In this document: positions 49,006-60,865 of the stretch, piece by piece
How the letters are laid out: each line of letters opens with the position of its first letter
How positions within the stretch are numbered: the stretch's first letter is position 1
Assembly: GCA_002270565.1 (NCBI GenBank)
Contig: NQMI01000165.1
Span: 5,051 to 69,050 of the forward strand
DNA from: Stenocarpella maydis
Taxonomy: Eukaryota > Ascomycota > Sordariomycetes > Diaporthales > Diaporthaceae
Direction of reading: 5' to 3'
Length of the DNA stretch: 64,000 bases
Position numbers and translations under genes: made by a program
Notes under the pieces: model-generated
Database searches by the model: none
What the model saw: only the letters and a program-made list of their open reading frames with translations
Told to the model about the DNA's origin: nothing

Positions 49006-50213
49006 TTCGTCGTCTGCAGTCTGTACCTGCTCACCTCATCCCAATTCCGAAGTCCATCTCACCACCATTCATCTACCATTACACATCAACACATCACATA
49101 CATACATACACATAATACATCACAGCACATACCAGAGTTCCTGGTCTGCCCTGTCTTGTTTTTTTTGTCACATGCCCGTTCAAAGAACTACATATTCGGT
49201 TGGATCGAGTTGAAATGTTTCAACCTCGACCTCAACCTTGACTCCATCTCCATTCTATTGCTTTCCCTCCACCCTTCCCTTGTTTGTATTCTCTGAGACG
49301 TCAATTCTTTTCTTCTTTTTTTCTACGTATTACCAGAATGACCTTCTCTTTTCTGATTCAATCGGTTATTATAAATCCTTGATCTGTCATGTGTCATGAA
49401 CATTGTCTCATTGCTTCTCTGACTTTTGTCCCTATTCGTTGACAACAATATTGTTTTATCTACACCCTCTCCTCACAAACTTGACCCCCTTATTTGCACG
49501 GGCCCATCCTCCTCACCAACAGCCAGCCCAATCAGTCTCGCCCCTGACACTGACCTGACCTCCAACCTTTGCCCCTAACAAAACACACAAGCCTCTTCTT
49601 CGCTGTGCCAATCCCGCCCCTGGCCCTGCTCTCTGTCCTCCCAGCTCCCGCAGGCCCCAGAGTCCACTGCCACTTGCCTGCTGTCCACTGTTCATTCCTG
49701 CTTGCACCCATCGCATCGCATCACACGCCCGGCACATCGTTCCAGAATCGCGAACCGACGCGCCCTCGCCTTGCTTTGCCCATCGCCAACCACGTCGCCG
49801 TCACACATGCTCCTTGTTCTAACCCTGTTTTCCATCTCCATGGCTCCTTGCCACTGCACTCTGATGATTGGCCGTTTCTAATCTATCGTGTTCCCCGCTC
49901 CCCACAGGCCGAGCCAGAGCCTCCAAGCTTCGCATCTGGCGTCTCGCATCGCGCAGGCCTCACCACTTTTTGCGATACAGGCAAAAAGGCGACCAGCCAG
50001 ATGGCCCTTGCGACCCTCGACGCCACCATCGCATCCCGCCGGCTCAGAATCCACATCCAATATCAACAGGAGCTCCGACAGACCCGCACCAGCCCCAGCC
50101 CGCTCTCGTCACGTCGCTCGTCGCCGTCGCCCTCATCCTCGCCGTCGCGCTTTTCCCCGTCCGTTTCGTCCGCCTCCGCCTCCGCCTCCGAATAGACCCC
50201 CACATCCTCAGCC

Positions 50214-51682
50214 ATGTCCGCCTGGGGCATGAACGAGGCCGCTGTCCCCAACCACAATGGCAGCAACGGCTTTGACCCAAATGCCCAAGCGGCCGCCTCG
50301 GGCATGATGGATCCCTCCAGCTTCATGGGAAACCCTGGCGCCAGCCCCTTCAACCCCGCCCAGTTCGCACAGGCCCAGATGATGGCGATGCAGCAGAACG
50401 GCCAGATGCGCAACGCGTCGCCATCCTTTGCGAACCCTATGTACCAGACCAATCCCGTCATCCCATCCAAGCGCCCGAGGCCACGCGAGGACAGCATTGC
50501 AGGATCCCCACGACCCAACCCCGGCATGTTGCCCACGTCGCGCGCGGACACCCCCCAGCAGTCCCAGTTTCCCAACTTCCCACAGGGCCAGCAGCCTGGG
50601 ATGCCACAGCCCAACCCGGGCCAGCCGTCGCCCTATCCCCACCTGCAGACCAACGGCTCCGCCAACGCCACACCCTCGCCCATCATGGGCAGCAACCAGA
50701 TGAGGCCCGGCAGCGTGCCTCAGAGGGTTTCCACCACCTCGCCCCATCCCTTCTCGCCCGCCGCCCAGCAGTTCGCCCCTCAGACCTCCCCGATCCCATC
50801 CGAGCACGGCGGGACCCCACAGCCCAACCCGTACATGCAGCAGGGCAACTTCCCGCCTGGCTTCAACCCAAATTATGGCAACGCGAGCCCGTCCCCCGCC
50901 GCCCGCCCCCCGTCGAACCCAAACGCGATGCCTGGCCAGATGATGCCCCAGCAGATGGGCCAGATGCAGCCCGGCATGATGCAGCAACCCGGGCAGATGG
51001 GCATGGGCCAGATGGGCCAGATGCAGCACATGGCCCAGATGCCGGGCCAGATGTTTCCCCAGGGCATGCCCCAGGGGCGCAACCCCGCCGAACAACAGCA
51101 GATGATGATGGCACAGATGCAGAAGATGCAGCAGATGCAGAGGCAGCAGCAGATGGCCCAGATGCAGGGCCAGATGCAGGGCCAGATGCAGGGCCAGATG
51201 CAGGGCCAGATGCAGGGCCAGATGCAGGGCCAGATGCAGGGCCAGATGCCCGGGCAGAACATGGCGCAGCGGAACATGATGGGCAGGCAGCAGATGCCTA
51301 ATGGCCAAGTACCCTCCAACATGAACGCCCGTGCCATGAGGCCTCAGCAGCCCGGCATGGGCGCGCCACAGCAGGGCCAGAGGGGCCACTCCAGCCCGGA
51401 TGCCTTTATGAAACAGCTCACCATGTTCATGGCGCAGAAGCAGATGCCCCTCAACGCGAACCCCATCATTGGCGACAGGCCCATCCACCTCATGCAGCTA
51501 TTCCAGACCGTAATGAAGGTCGGCGGCTTTAACGGTGTGACCGGGCGCAACCTCTGGCCGCAGGTCTCGATGGGCCTGGGGCTTAACCCCGGGCAGATGC
51601 CCATGGCTCCGCAGCAGCTTCGGGTTATATACGAGCAGAACCTGAGGGCCTTCGAGGAGACGTGGCGCGCCAAGCAACAGCC

Positions 51683-51719
<37 letters not shown>

Positions 51720-53675
51720 CATCAGCAGCAGCAACATCCGCAGCAGCAACATCCGCAGCAGCAACATCCGCAGCAGCAGCAGCAGCACCCCCAGCAGCAG
51801 CACCTCCAGCAGCAGCACCAACAACAACAGCATGGCGCGCCCAACACCCCCATGGCAACCGCCGCCCACAAGCAGATGTCGCCAGGCCACGGGCCGCCTG
51901 GCATGATGCAACCGGGACAGCACGCCGGCATACAGCCAGGCCAGATGCAGTCGCCCATGAGACAGATGCCTCCTGGCGCCGCGCAAGCAAACATGAATGG
52001 CTTCCAGACACCTCAACCGCCCCAGCCACAACAGCCAAATTCCACACAAGGCCACGTGCGGAATGCCATGTCCAAGAACCTTCAATCGACTCCCGTCCAC
52101 GACGAATTCCACGCCCCGTCCCCGGCCAGCAAGCACGGCAGCATGTCCTTGCCGAGCAGCGCGCACCCCGACGGCCCGGGGACATCCGCAGAGCCCGCCA
52201 CCATGCCCTTCCCCGCGCCTATGAACAAGGAACCCGACGAGTACGTCCCCTGCTCCCGGGTGCCAGAACCAAAGACATATGGCGGCGTTGAGCTGGATGT
52301 TACCGCCAGGCTGGGCATGGAATACGAGCATTACAAACCCGACGTCCCCATGCCAGTTCATCTGGGCAACATTGACCTCCACGCCCTGACCAAGAGTCTT
52401 CAATGCGGCATACTCGCCGAGGTGCGCCTAGCCCTGGACACGCTGGCCGTCGTGACTAGTCCGCACGGCCCCGCGGCGGGGGGGCCCAGCCTGGAGATCG
52501 ACCTGACAAGGTGCGAGGAGCTCTTGGAGAGCCTGGTCGAGTGCGCCGAGGAACAGGTCGAGATGCTCGTCGAGAACACGGAGGAGCTGTCCGATGAGAT
52601 CCTGATAAGCCCCTACGAGGACGTGTCCAGGGCATGTCGCCTGGAGAACCTGGCCATTCGCAAGATCCACCCCATCGGGACGCAGGAGTACGAACTCGAC
52701 CGCGCCGTCGACCGGCTCCTGTGCATCACGACCATCCTCCGCAACCTGTCCTTCTACATGCCGAACCATGGCATCCTAGCTGATGAGCTGCTCGTCAAGC
52801 TCCTCTGCGACATTATCCACTACCTCGGCACGCGCAACATGCTCCTGAGGACGCAGGCCGATACCCTGGACTTCTTCAAGGACGTCGTTATCTTGCTGTC
52901 CAACATCGCTCACGCCGTGGAGATCCAGAGCCGCGAGCAAGCCGAGAGCCTGCTGCAGTTCGTCCTGGCGTTTGCACCAACTCCTGCACCGCACCTCTCC
53001 GACGCCGGCAAGTTACTCTTCGCCCCGTTCGAGCCGGTATTGCATCCGTACCTGCCGCACGCCGTCGACACCCTGGCCAAGCTCTTCGCACGTGATGAGC
53101 CGAACAGGTCCCACTACAAGAGCATCTTTGCCGCCGACGCCTCAAATACCCCACCGTCTGAGCTCATAACCCGCACCTTTGCCCTGGCCATCTCGCCGGT
53201 GCCGGACCAGCATCGCGAGGCCCGCCCAGCCGGCCTGCCGTCCCTGGTCGAGGCCCGCAAGCCGATCCTCATGCAAGGCCTCCTCGCCGGCAACATCGTG
53301 GCGTCCTTGGCACCTGGCTACGACACGGGTGTAACACGAACGTGGCTGTCGGCTGGGAACGGGTTCGCACAGAACCTGTTCCGCCTGGTCAGGGAGCTCT
53401 CGGCCGAGTTCGAGCAGCCCAGGATCAGGCCGCCTGGCCAGCCGCGGGCCCAGCCCAAGAAGGACCCGGACCTGCTGTATATTGCTGTCTTGGGCACGTC
53501 CATGCTTCGGCAGCTTGCACAAAAGGCCCGCGACCCCAACGACCCGGAGAGCATACCGCCAAATGTCGTCCCCAAGACCGACAAGATCCTCAAGGCACTC
53601 GAGATGCGCAGTCCAGAGTTCTCCAAGGACGGCTGGCTCCAGCATGTCGTCGCCCTGGGGTCGCTACAAATATAG
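50214..53675 (+). CDS. swi1: Swi1, ARID subunit of SWI/SNF chromatin remodeller
   Basis: A single exon of 1153 aa. The first 390 residues are low-complexity Q/N/P/G/M-rich sequence, including seven perfect MQGQ units (about 317-344). An ARID/BRIGHT DNA-binding domain follows at about 395-480 (FMKQLTMFMAQKQMPL, MQLFQTVMKVGGFNGVTGR, NLWPQVSMGLGL, LRVIYEQNLRAFEETW). A long Q/H-rich tract comes next (about 484-545), then the conserved helical C-terminal half (about 670-1150; YVPCSRVPEPKTYGG, LRNLSFYMPNHGILADELL). This order is that of fungal Swi1. The complex slides and ejects nucleosomes at regulated promoters. Start chosen at the first ATG giving SAWGMNEA; the upstream frame is closed at 50195. 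Intact. Confidence 0.92.
51160..51248 (+). repeat. In-frame 12-bp minisatellite in swi1 (7 units)
   Basis: Seven exact cagatgcagggc units encoding MQGQ, ending in a variant atgcccggg. Identical codons in every unit point to recent slippage rather than old conservation. Confidence 0.9.
51675..51832 (+). repeat. CAG/CAA polyglutamine tract in swi1
   Basis: A mixed CAG and CAA run interrupted by histidine and proline codons (cagcaacatccg units), directly after the ARID domain. Encodes a Q/H-rich stretch of about 50 residues. Confidence 0.85.
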
Positions 53676-54261
53676 AACGAGGCACACCGGCAGTGCATAG
53701 GCATATATCGTATTTCTTGCATCAGAGATGAGTTGAGCGAAGCACAATGAATAACACATTGAGTATTGGTGTAATTTGAGGAGCGGGTTTGGTGTCATGG
53801 GAAAACGGATCACGGGGGCAGAGCAGCTGGGGCATGCCAGGCCGTGCCATGCAGAGTCTTGGGACAGGGAAACTTTATGCAAAGGCGTTGGGCCTCTGAT
53901 GTCCCCGTCAAGGATAGGGGGCCAGGCTGGCGAGGGACAGGCGAACGGGACGGTAGCATCGGATAGAGACTTGTCCGTATGTAGTATGTGTATGTGGGGT
54001 GATTTGAATGTTGCTTCATTTCACGCGGTTTGAGAAAGAAATCATGGGCTGGATGGCCATCTCCAGTCACCTACCCCTACACGGTATCATTAGTGTGTGT
54101 GAGTGTGTGTGTGCGTGTGAAGACATGCTGCTCCCACGGGCCCAGTTACCCTGGCTACCTCCCGAGTCTTTAGGAGCAAGTGATTCCAGGACTTGTGGCC
54201 CAGGACGACAATCTGTGTTGTGGATTTGGTGTTGACTGGCCCAGGACTCGATGAGGGTGTG

Positions 54262-54274
54262 TAGGGTTAGGGTT
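54262..54274. repeat. Telomere-like motif (TTAGGG)2
   Basis: The sequence tagggttagggtt, about two telomere units, sits 35 bp left of a long tetranucleotide array. Interstitial and very short. Confidence 0.4.
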
Positions 54275-54308
54275 CAAGAGGTCTCAAGCTCTACTATGGC
54301 TGGCTGTA

Positions 54309-54367
<59 letters not shown>

Positions 54368-54368
54368 C
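54309..54368. repeat. (TCTG)n microsatellite
   Basis: About fourteen tctg units with one ccgt change near the right end. Confidence 0.9.
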
Positions 54369-56662
54369 CTAAGTCTTTTTGTATAACATATGAAATGGAT
54401 ATGCCCAAAGGTTTGTATTAGACACACACACAGGGAAGAGATGGCTCAATCGGGGTTCTAGAGCCCTCGGCACTGATAATGCATGTCTGAGGAGATGCGG
54501 GCTTGAGGCCCGGTCTCTCCTGGTGATGATTGGTTCTTCCTCATAGCTAAACTACACCTAAGGAGGTTCTATCGCCCTCTCCCCTCCCACACCTCTTTGC
54601 GAAAGAAGCCTACTTGGCGTGTTTGGCTTGTGGATGTTATAGTCATAGTGGACAGTGGGTTGGGGAAGGGTATCGGCAGTGCGTTAGCTAGGTAGGTAGG
54701 TAGGTATAAGGGTACAAATCGATGTGCAAGGTGTGTTGATGCTGATTAATCAGTAATCATACAGCCTTCATGCATGAGTTGAGAGGTTCCTAGGTGGAGT
54801 ATTGACCATAGCAGCATGGGACAGACATGTGATATCTCGGCGAGATTTTGGTGAACAGATGGCTCACATGATCCAAGTATCTATGTAGCATTTAAGTCGT
54901 ATGACCAGGGCTCCATTGACTGATGCCAGCCCGGCTTTTGAACTTTTGTGCCACAAAAGCTCTACAGGGAAACCTTGGTGCAGATGTGTTTCCAGAAAGG
55001 TCACGCGTGTTGTCTACTTCCAAAGGGGTGGTTCGTCTGTGCATGTACGACAAGCAGAGAGTGGCAGGAACCAAAATAGAGCCGGAAAGTATACCGTCAA
55101 GGAAATAGGAGAGAGAGACTTCACGGGTACCTTTAGGCTTCTTCATCGGCCTCGGACCTGCCAGCTCGAGTCCAACACGCGACTGCCAGAGAAGGACGCA
55201 GCTCAGCAAGCTTGAGGTGGGACGGAAGGGGGAAATGATTTCCTACACGGCCAATCAAGAGCAAGAAGTATCACCCAAGGCTACCATGCAAGGCTGACTA
55301 GGCTTGTGCATTCTAACAGGATGGCTGTCTCTGTCGGATAACTTTCGAGTACCGTGGATTGATTGCCTGGGACAAGCCAGACCGGCACCCACATGCAAAA
55401 TTTGTGTTCCCACTATCGGTTCCATGGTGATAATTCGAGACTGTGTTACTTATTTCTTTTCTTTCTCCCTCCTTCTTCTTTATCTTGGGAGATGACCAGT
55501 GCTAGCCAGTTGACTCGCGATGGGAATGCATCATCCCTCTGCAGCGTCGAAGCCGACCCTGATCTGTCATGGCATCTGAACATGTCCCAAGGAGACAGAG
55601 GCCTCGAGCTCGGGGAGGCCACCAAAGAAGAAAATTCTGGTAGAGTCATGGGACACAACGCTTTCATAGCCGGTGAGTGCCAACCCGAGCTCAAAGGACT
55701 CTAGAGATAAACTTGAACGTACTTGACCACAAAAGCGACCCAAGCTCACAGTCACGGAGATAATTGGGCTAAAAAACGGGGACGAGGACATTCTTTTGTT
55801 TTGACCCTGGGATCTCAAGACTTGATGGCTTTTGATCGACGGTGAGACACTTGCCATCTGCCACTGTCAAGTCTATATTTTGACCCACCTCTGGCTATCT
55901 CAGGGCCATGAGTGCTTGGGAGTATGGCTTCGCAGACCCATAGGGGCTTTGTCACCGCGTTGAGATTTATCTATCAAATGAGCTTGCACGAGAGCCATAG
56001 CAGCCGTAAGTGCATCTGCCAACTGAGTGTCCGCGTCAGAAGCCAGAGACCACTAATCTCTGATTTCGTTGGCAAAATTCAAATCAGCGCCAAACAAAAT
56101 GATATGACCCCGTGCCATTCTGCGATGAATTATGCTCTGAGATTCCGATACCTCTTGCACATATTTATGTTGTTTGTTCCTTGCTGACCTTTTATTTCTG
56201 GTAACGCAATCGGGTCCTGGTTCCTTGGAATTCTGGTGTATCTGCCAGCTATCTAAGTTCAAAACTGTAAGTGTGATGATATAGAATTCCTCACTGTCTG
56301 AAGCAGCACAGTCAGGTATAGCGAAAGACACAAGGAAGGGTAGCTTCGAAGTATCATGCCATTAAAATTGAGCGGTACTGGTGGGTAGATAGAAATAGTG
56401 GAAGGAAAGAGCAACAAAAAAAAGAAGAACATGAAGCGCATTCTGGCGACTGAACTGAAGTTTTCACATGACAGGGTGATGAACACAAACGACAATTATG
56501 TGAATTGAGCCAGTCACCGACCTGAATACGTGCCAGATACAGTCTTCGGTTTGTTTACTTCCCCAGATCGAAACTCAGTCCCTGCAAGTGCCCACTGTCC
56601 CCAGGGCGTAAACACAAATCTAACCAGCAGTTACGTCGCTGCTTCTGCAACTCCCACCAACC

Positions 56663-57653
56663 TTGAGCATGAGTTTCGAACTCATTCGTAACACACCTCT
56701 GGTCCCCACCCACCTCCCTCAAGCGCAAACGGTCGACGGCTCGCCCACAACTGCCGACGCGATGCACGTCGCCGTCCGCTGTCCCAACTGTCTCTTGACC
56801 ATCTACACCGCCCGCGTGACCGGTGACAAGAAAGGCATCGGCGTCAGGTCGCTGTCCTTTGGCTGCCTTCGGTACTACAACTGCCCGTTCCAGCTCTGCG
56901 AGTTCCACGCCGACCGCAACCACGGCGTCAACCTCTACACCCACGCCCAGCCCGGGTCAAACATGATCCCCTCCCCTGGTTTCGTGCTCAGACAGCTGAC
57001 GGCCGAGACGAGGCCTTTCCGCTCCAGGCGCCAGGCTGCTGCCATCGCCATCAACCTCGACAACCCCCCCGCCCAGGATGCGGTGCTCCAGAAGCCATCC
57101 GCGGCAGAGGCGCAGGTCGAGAAGAAGGCGCGAGGCGCCCAGGCCGATGTGCGCGGGGAGGACGGGAAAGGCGATGCCGCCGCCTCATCCATCACAGTGA
57201 CAGGTGCTGTACGTATCCCACACCGTGGCGCGTGACTAGATAGACCCAGCTGACCGTCCACAAGGCCCCACACAACAACAAGACCAGCCGCACCGCCGTC
57301 AAGTGGACAGCCGAGGAGATGCAAAAGCTCACGCGCCTCGTCAAGGACGGCCGCGGCTTCGAGGAGATCGCCAAGGTACGTCACGCCCGCAGGGCATAGT
57401 TATCGCCCCCCCCCACCCCCACCGGGGAGCGCGCGCGCCTTCATGTGGGGATGCTCCAAGCTGAAATTTCATGACCCAAAAATTATAGGAGATGGACCGT
57501 TCGGCCTCGGGCGTCAAGAACAAGATCGCCGCCATGCGCGAGAAGGGGGAACTGCCGCCCCCCGCCGCCATCGCGACGCCGCGCAAGAGGAAGAGGGAGA
57601 ACGAGACGCCCGCCCCCGGACCCCAGTCCCAACTGGTGAGGCAAACCAAATGA
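56663..57653 (+). CDS. Cys-rich N-terminus plus Myb/SANT-like domain protein
   Basis: Exons 56663-57208, 57250-57375 (or 57265-57375) and 57489-57653; about 278 (273) aa. The first exon holds VRCPNCLLTIY and CLRYYNCPFQLCEFHADRNHG, whose Cys/His spacing (CPNC ... C-x5-C-x4-C-x2-H) looks like a metal-binding module not recognised here. After a charged linker, VKWTAEEMQKLTRLVKDGRG and FEEIAK/EMDRSASGVKNKIAAM form a Myb/SANT-like helix-turn-helix split by a 113-nt intron, followed by the nuclear signal PRKRKRE. The first intron is only 41 nt with CAG, or 56 nt with an AAG acceptor after a CTGAC branch site; both keep frame. Possibly a chromatin or DNA-binding protein. Function unknown. Confidence 0.65.
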
Positions 57654-58271
57654 CTTGGGGTGGGCGACCTCGACCTCGCCACGGGCCAGACTGGTCGACT
57701 GGTTGGGGGGCTGTAACGACGGCGTCTGTTGACGGAGGGGGGACGCAACGACGGAAAAGGGACTCGCTCTGCCGCGGACGCAGACAATGTAATGATAAAC
57801 TGGAAGAGACCAAAAGAGGCGATGGATTTTGGGGCACAAGTTTGTGGATCATTCCTCTCGATTTGAGCTGGATAGGGGCTCAGATAGTGCAGCACGCTGA
57901 GGGAGTCAGCTCGGTTATTTTGTAGAAAAATGAAAGAAAATCGGCACAGACCACGGAGGTCACACCTCGCCACACTCCCGCGCACTCACGACGCCTACAT
58001 CCGGGCTCCCACAATACAATCCTGACATGAGGGCGTACTGGCTGTTCCGGCATGGTCGATCGCCCGTGGTCAACATCAGGGACGGCAGTGGAGAAGCTGC
58101 CTCGATATCCGCGCCATTCGAGGCGTCGGCCGCGCTGGGTATTCTTGTGACATAATGCAAAACCTCATACAGCCCTCCTCTTCCTAGAACTGCCCCACGG
58201 TGGGCTTCATGGGCGCCTACGTGACGGACTACAGTTGCCCCTGGACGTGCCTCGCGCTCACACGGGGGACC
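57654..58271. other. Convergent intergenic region
   Basis: 618 bp between the SANT-like gene and mL49, whose 3' ends face each other. No supported gene. A tctt-rich stretch ending in tag precedes 58190, but no exon could be attached to it. Confidence 0.5.
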
Positions 58272-58821
58272 TTAGAACCCCCTTGCCTCCAACCACTTCT
58301 GCACCGCGGGTGCGTGAAAGCCCTGCAGGAAGACAAAAAACAAAATACCGTCAGCCCGCCGCCCGCACACTCTCGTCTGCTGCTCAAGGCGTGGTGGCCC
58401 CTGGCAGGGTGCGGTGGCGACCTACCTTTATCTTTATGTGGCCCGTGACCGGGTTTATCTTGACCTCGTCCCTCGGGAACCGCATCTCCTCCACCATCTC
58501 GTCCCTCAGCGCCCGGGCGTCCCCCACGATCTTCTTGACCACCGTCTGCTTCCTCGTGCCGCCCGCCCGGGCGTCGTTGTAGACGGGGAGCCCCCTCGAC
58601 GGCGTGCGCTCGACGAGGTATGTGAGCTGCTTTTGCCGCGGCGTCGCGGCCGTCGCGGCCGTCGCGGCTGCTGGGGGCGAGGGAGGAGGAGGCGTGGCAG
58701 GAGATGGTGAGGCTGGTGCCGCTTCGGTGGTGAGAAGGCGTGCGGATGCGACGAGGGGGGGCCGGGGCAGAAGCCGGCTTGGGGCAGCAATGGCCGTTCG
58801 GATTGGTATTTGGCGCAGCAT
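58272..58821 (-). CDS. img2: Mitochondrial large ribosomal subunit protein mL49 (Img2)
   Basis: Two exons on the complement, 58821-58426 and 58322-58272, with a 103-nt intron (GTAGGT...CAG); 148 aa. The N-terminus MLRQIPIRTAIAAPSRLLPR is a mitochondrial presequence, followed by an Ala/Pro-rich linker (about 33-60). The mature part reads LTYLVERTPSRGLPVYND, TVVKKIVGDARALRDEM, NPVTGHIKIK and the final exon GFHAPAVQKWLEARGF, matching the mL49/Img2 family (bL/mL49 of the mitoribosome). If the intron were ignored the protein would end in unrelated sequence, so the small last exon decides the C-terminus. It is divergent from the eIF3e gene, 596 bp away. Confidence 0.88.
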
Positions 58822-59417
58822 CGTGGACGCCGTCGCTGTTGCTCGTCCGTCGGCAGTGGGTGGACCGAGGGTGGGCAGTTATCTTGGTTGTCTCTTCGTC
58901 GTCGTCGTCGTCTTCCTCAGATTATATCGTAGATTTTTTGGTCAACCATCACCCAAAAATCGCGGCTGGCGGCAGGCAAATCGGATGGACCTTGGGGCAG
59001 ATACATGAGTACTTGGATACTTGCATACATGGGTACCTCTAGCCCGGCACCGGCAAAACAAATGGGCGCGCTGGGGTGCTGCGGCCAATGGCGCAACGCT
59101 AAGTGGACCCCACGAAAAGAGCAAAGAGCACCAAGGCTAGGCGAGGAGAGAGCATCGAATTTTGGGTGACGAGCCCCGCCAGGACGTACAAACCGACGAA
59201 GAACCGACCATCCCCTTCACCGACGGCCACATCAACCACAGCTGGAGAGCCTTGCAGACCGACTCCCTCCTCCTCCTCCTCTCCCATCTCACCCCCCAGC
59301 TGCAGTCGACAGGACCCCTCCCCGGTTTCCCTTTCCCAACCGAAACCATCGAAACCCTTCCCGCCCCTCGCCCGACCACACTACGCGACAAGGCAGAAAG
59401 AAGCAAAGCAAGCAAAG
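58822..59417. promoter_or_regulatory. Divergent promoter region, mL49 / eIF3e
   Basis: 596 bp between divergent start codons. It includes a (GTC)n run at about 58898-58915 and a pyrimidine-rich stretch at about 59265-59300, likely in the eIF3e 5' untranslated region. Confidence 0.55.
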
Positions 59418-60865
59418 ATGGAGGACACCACCGTCGCCGAGTACGACCTGCTGCCGACGCTCGTCACCAAGCTCGACAGGCACCTCATCTTCCCCCTCCT
59501 CGAGTTCCGCCGCGGCCAGCTGGAGAACGAGGATGGCGTCTCCAAGGACGAGGCCAAGTCGAGGGAGCTGCTCAAGGCCACCTACGAGCTGCTCAACAAG
59601 ACCAACATGACCGACTACGTTGCCAACCTCTACTGTGACCTCGAGGGCCTGCAGGACCCACCAAAGGAGTTCGCCGACAAGAGGCAAAAGGTCCTCGAGA
59701 CCCTGGAGAAGTTCGAGGACACCACAGGCAAGATCCAGGAGCTGCTCGGGAGGGAGGATGTCGTCACAAACCTGCGGAGCGACAAGGTTGCCAACTTGGA
59801 GTTTCTTAAGAAGGAACACGATGTACGTGCCTCGGGGATCCCCTTTCACATTGTGGATGAGATAGAACAGCAGCGATGACCACGTCGCGCCGCCGGCGTG
59901 GCACCCCCGAATGACCCTAGCGCTGACGAGGTGATGATGAACAGGTGACAATCGAGATGGTCAACGCCCTCTACGACTTTGGCAACTTCAAATATAGCTG
60001 CGGTGACTACGGCGGGTCCGCCGACCTCCTCTACCAGTTCCGTGTCCTCTCCACCGACAACGACAAGGTGTCGGCCGCGACGTGGGGAAAGCTCGCCTCC
60101 GAGATCCTCTCCACCAGCTGGGACACGGCCCTCGAGGAGATCATGAAGGTCAAGGAGAACATCGACAGCAAGCTCTTCAACAACCCCCTCGCCCAGCTGC
60201 AGCAGCGCACGTGGCTCATCCACTGGGCCCTGTTCCCCCTCTTCAACAGCGACTCGGCCCGCGACCCCCTCCTCGACCTCTTCTTCTCCCCCGCCTACAT
60301 CAACACCATCCAGACCTCGTGCCCCTGGATCCTGCGCTACCTGGTCGCCGCCGTTATCACCGGCCGTGGCCGCTCGCGCAACTCGGGCGTGCAGCAGAAG
60401 CAGCTCAAGGACATTGTCCGCATCGTGCGCCAGGAGGCCTACGAGTACACAGACCCCCTGACCGAGTTCGTGCGCGCCCTGTTCATCGACTTCGACTTTG
60501 ACGACGCCCAGCGGCAGCTGAGCCGCGCCGAGGAGGTGCTGCGGGCCGACTTCTTCCTGGCCGGCGGCGTGGACGCGTTCGTGGACAACGCCAGGCATCT
60601 GATCTTTGAGAGCTACTGCAAGATCCACGCGCGCATCGACATCAAGGGCCTGAGCGCGACCCTCGGCCTGGACACCGAGGCGGGCGAGAAGTGGATCGTC
60701 AACCTGATCCGGGACACACGGCTGGACGCCAAGATCGACTCGAGCGAGGGGACCGTCGTCATGAACCACCCGCCCAGCAGCGTCTACCAGCAGGTGATCG
60801 AGCGGACCAAGGGGGGCTTCTTCAGGACCCAGGTCCTGAGCGCGGCGGTGGCGGTGTCGAAGTAA
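59418..60865 (+). CDS. int6: Translation initiation factor eIF3 subunit e (Int6)
   Basis: Exons 59418-59822 and 59945-60865 with a 122-nt intron (GTACGT...CAG, phase 0); 441 aa, usual for fungal eIF3e. The N-terminal domain starts [20 protein letters not shown] and LEFRRG. The middle carries [20 protein letters not shown] and [14 protein letters not shown]. The PCI domain lies at about 230-400 ([57 protein letters not shown]). eIF3e is part of the eIF3 scaffold that brings mRNA and 40S subunits together, and the PCI domain holds the octameric core. Start taken at ATG 59418 after aagcaaag, matching the conserved N-terminus. Intact. Confidence 0.93.

Larger units (their letters stand above)
43640..50213. 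other. Long gene-free region upstream of swi1
   Basis: About 6.6 kb with no supported gene on either strand. It is rich in short tandem repeats (listed separately), and from about 48000 to the swi1 start it is strongly pyrimidine-rich on the coding strand. The right part is probably a long promoter and 5' untranslated region for swi1. A 208-codon frame at 49569-50195 ends 18 bp before the swi1 ATG but is low-complexity and has no domain. Confidence 0.55.
53676..56662. other. Gene-free stretch downstream of swi1
   Basis: About 3 kb without a supported gene. It includes the swi1 3' region, a telomere-like motif, a (TCTG)n array and a tRNA-like hairpin segment (54433-54522, see findings), plus (GTAG)n at about 54691-54704. 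Remaining frames are short and domain-free. Confidence 0.5.

Noticed and set aside
49569..50195. 208-codon frame just upstream of swi1
   Set aside because: Low-complexity Ser/Pro/His sequence ending before the swi1 ATG; more likely leader DNA than a gene.
50208..51488. Minus-strand His/Leu-rich frame over swi1
   Set aside because: Antisense of the Q/M-rich repeats; composition mirrors the repeat.
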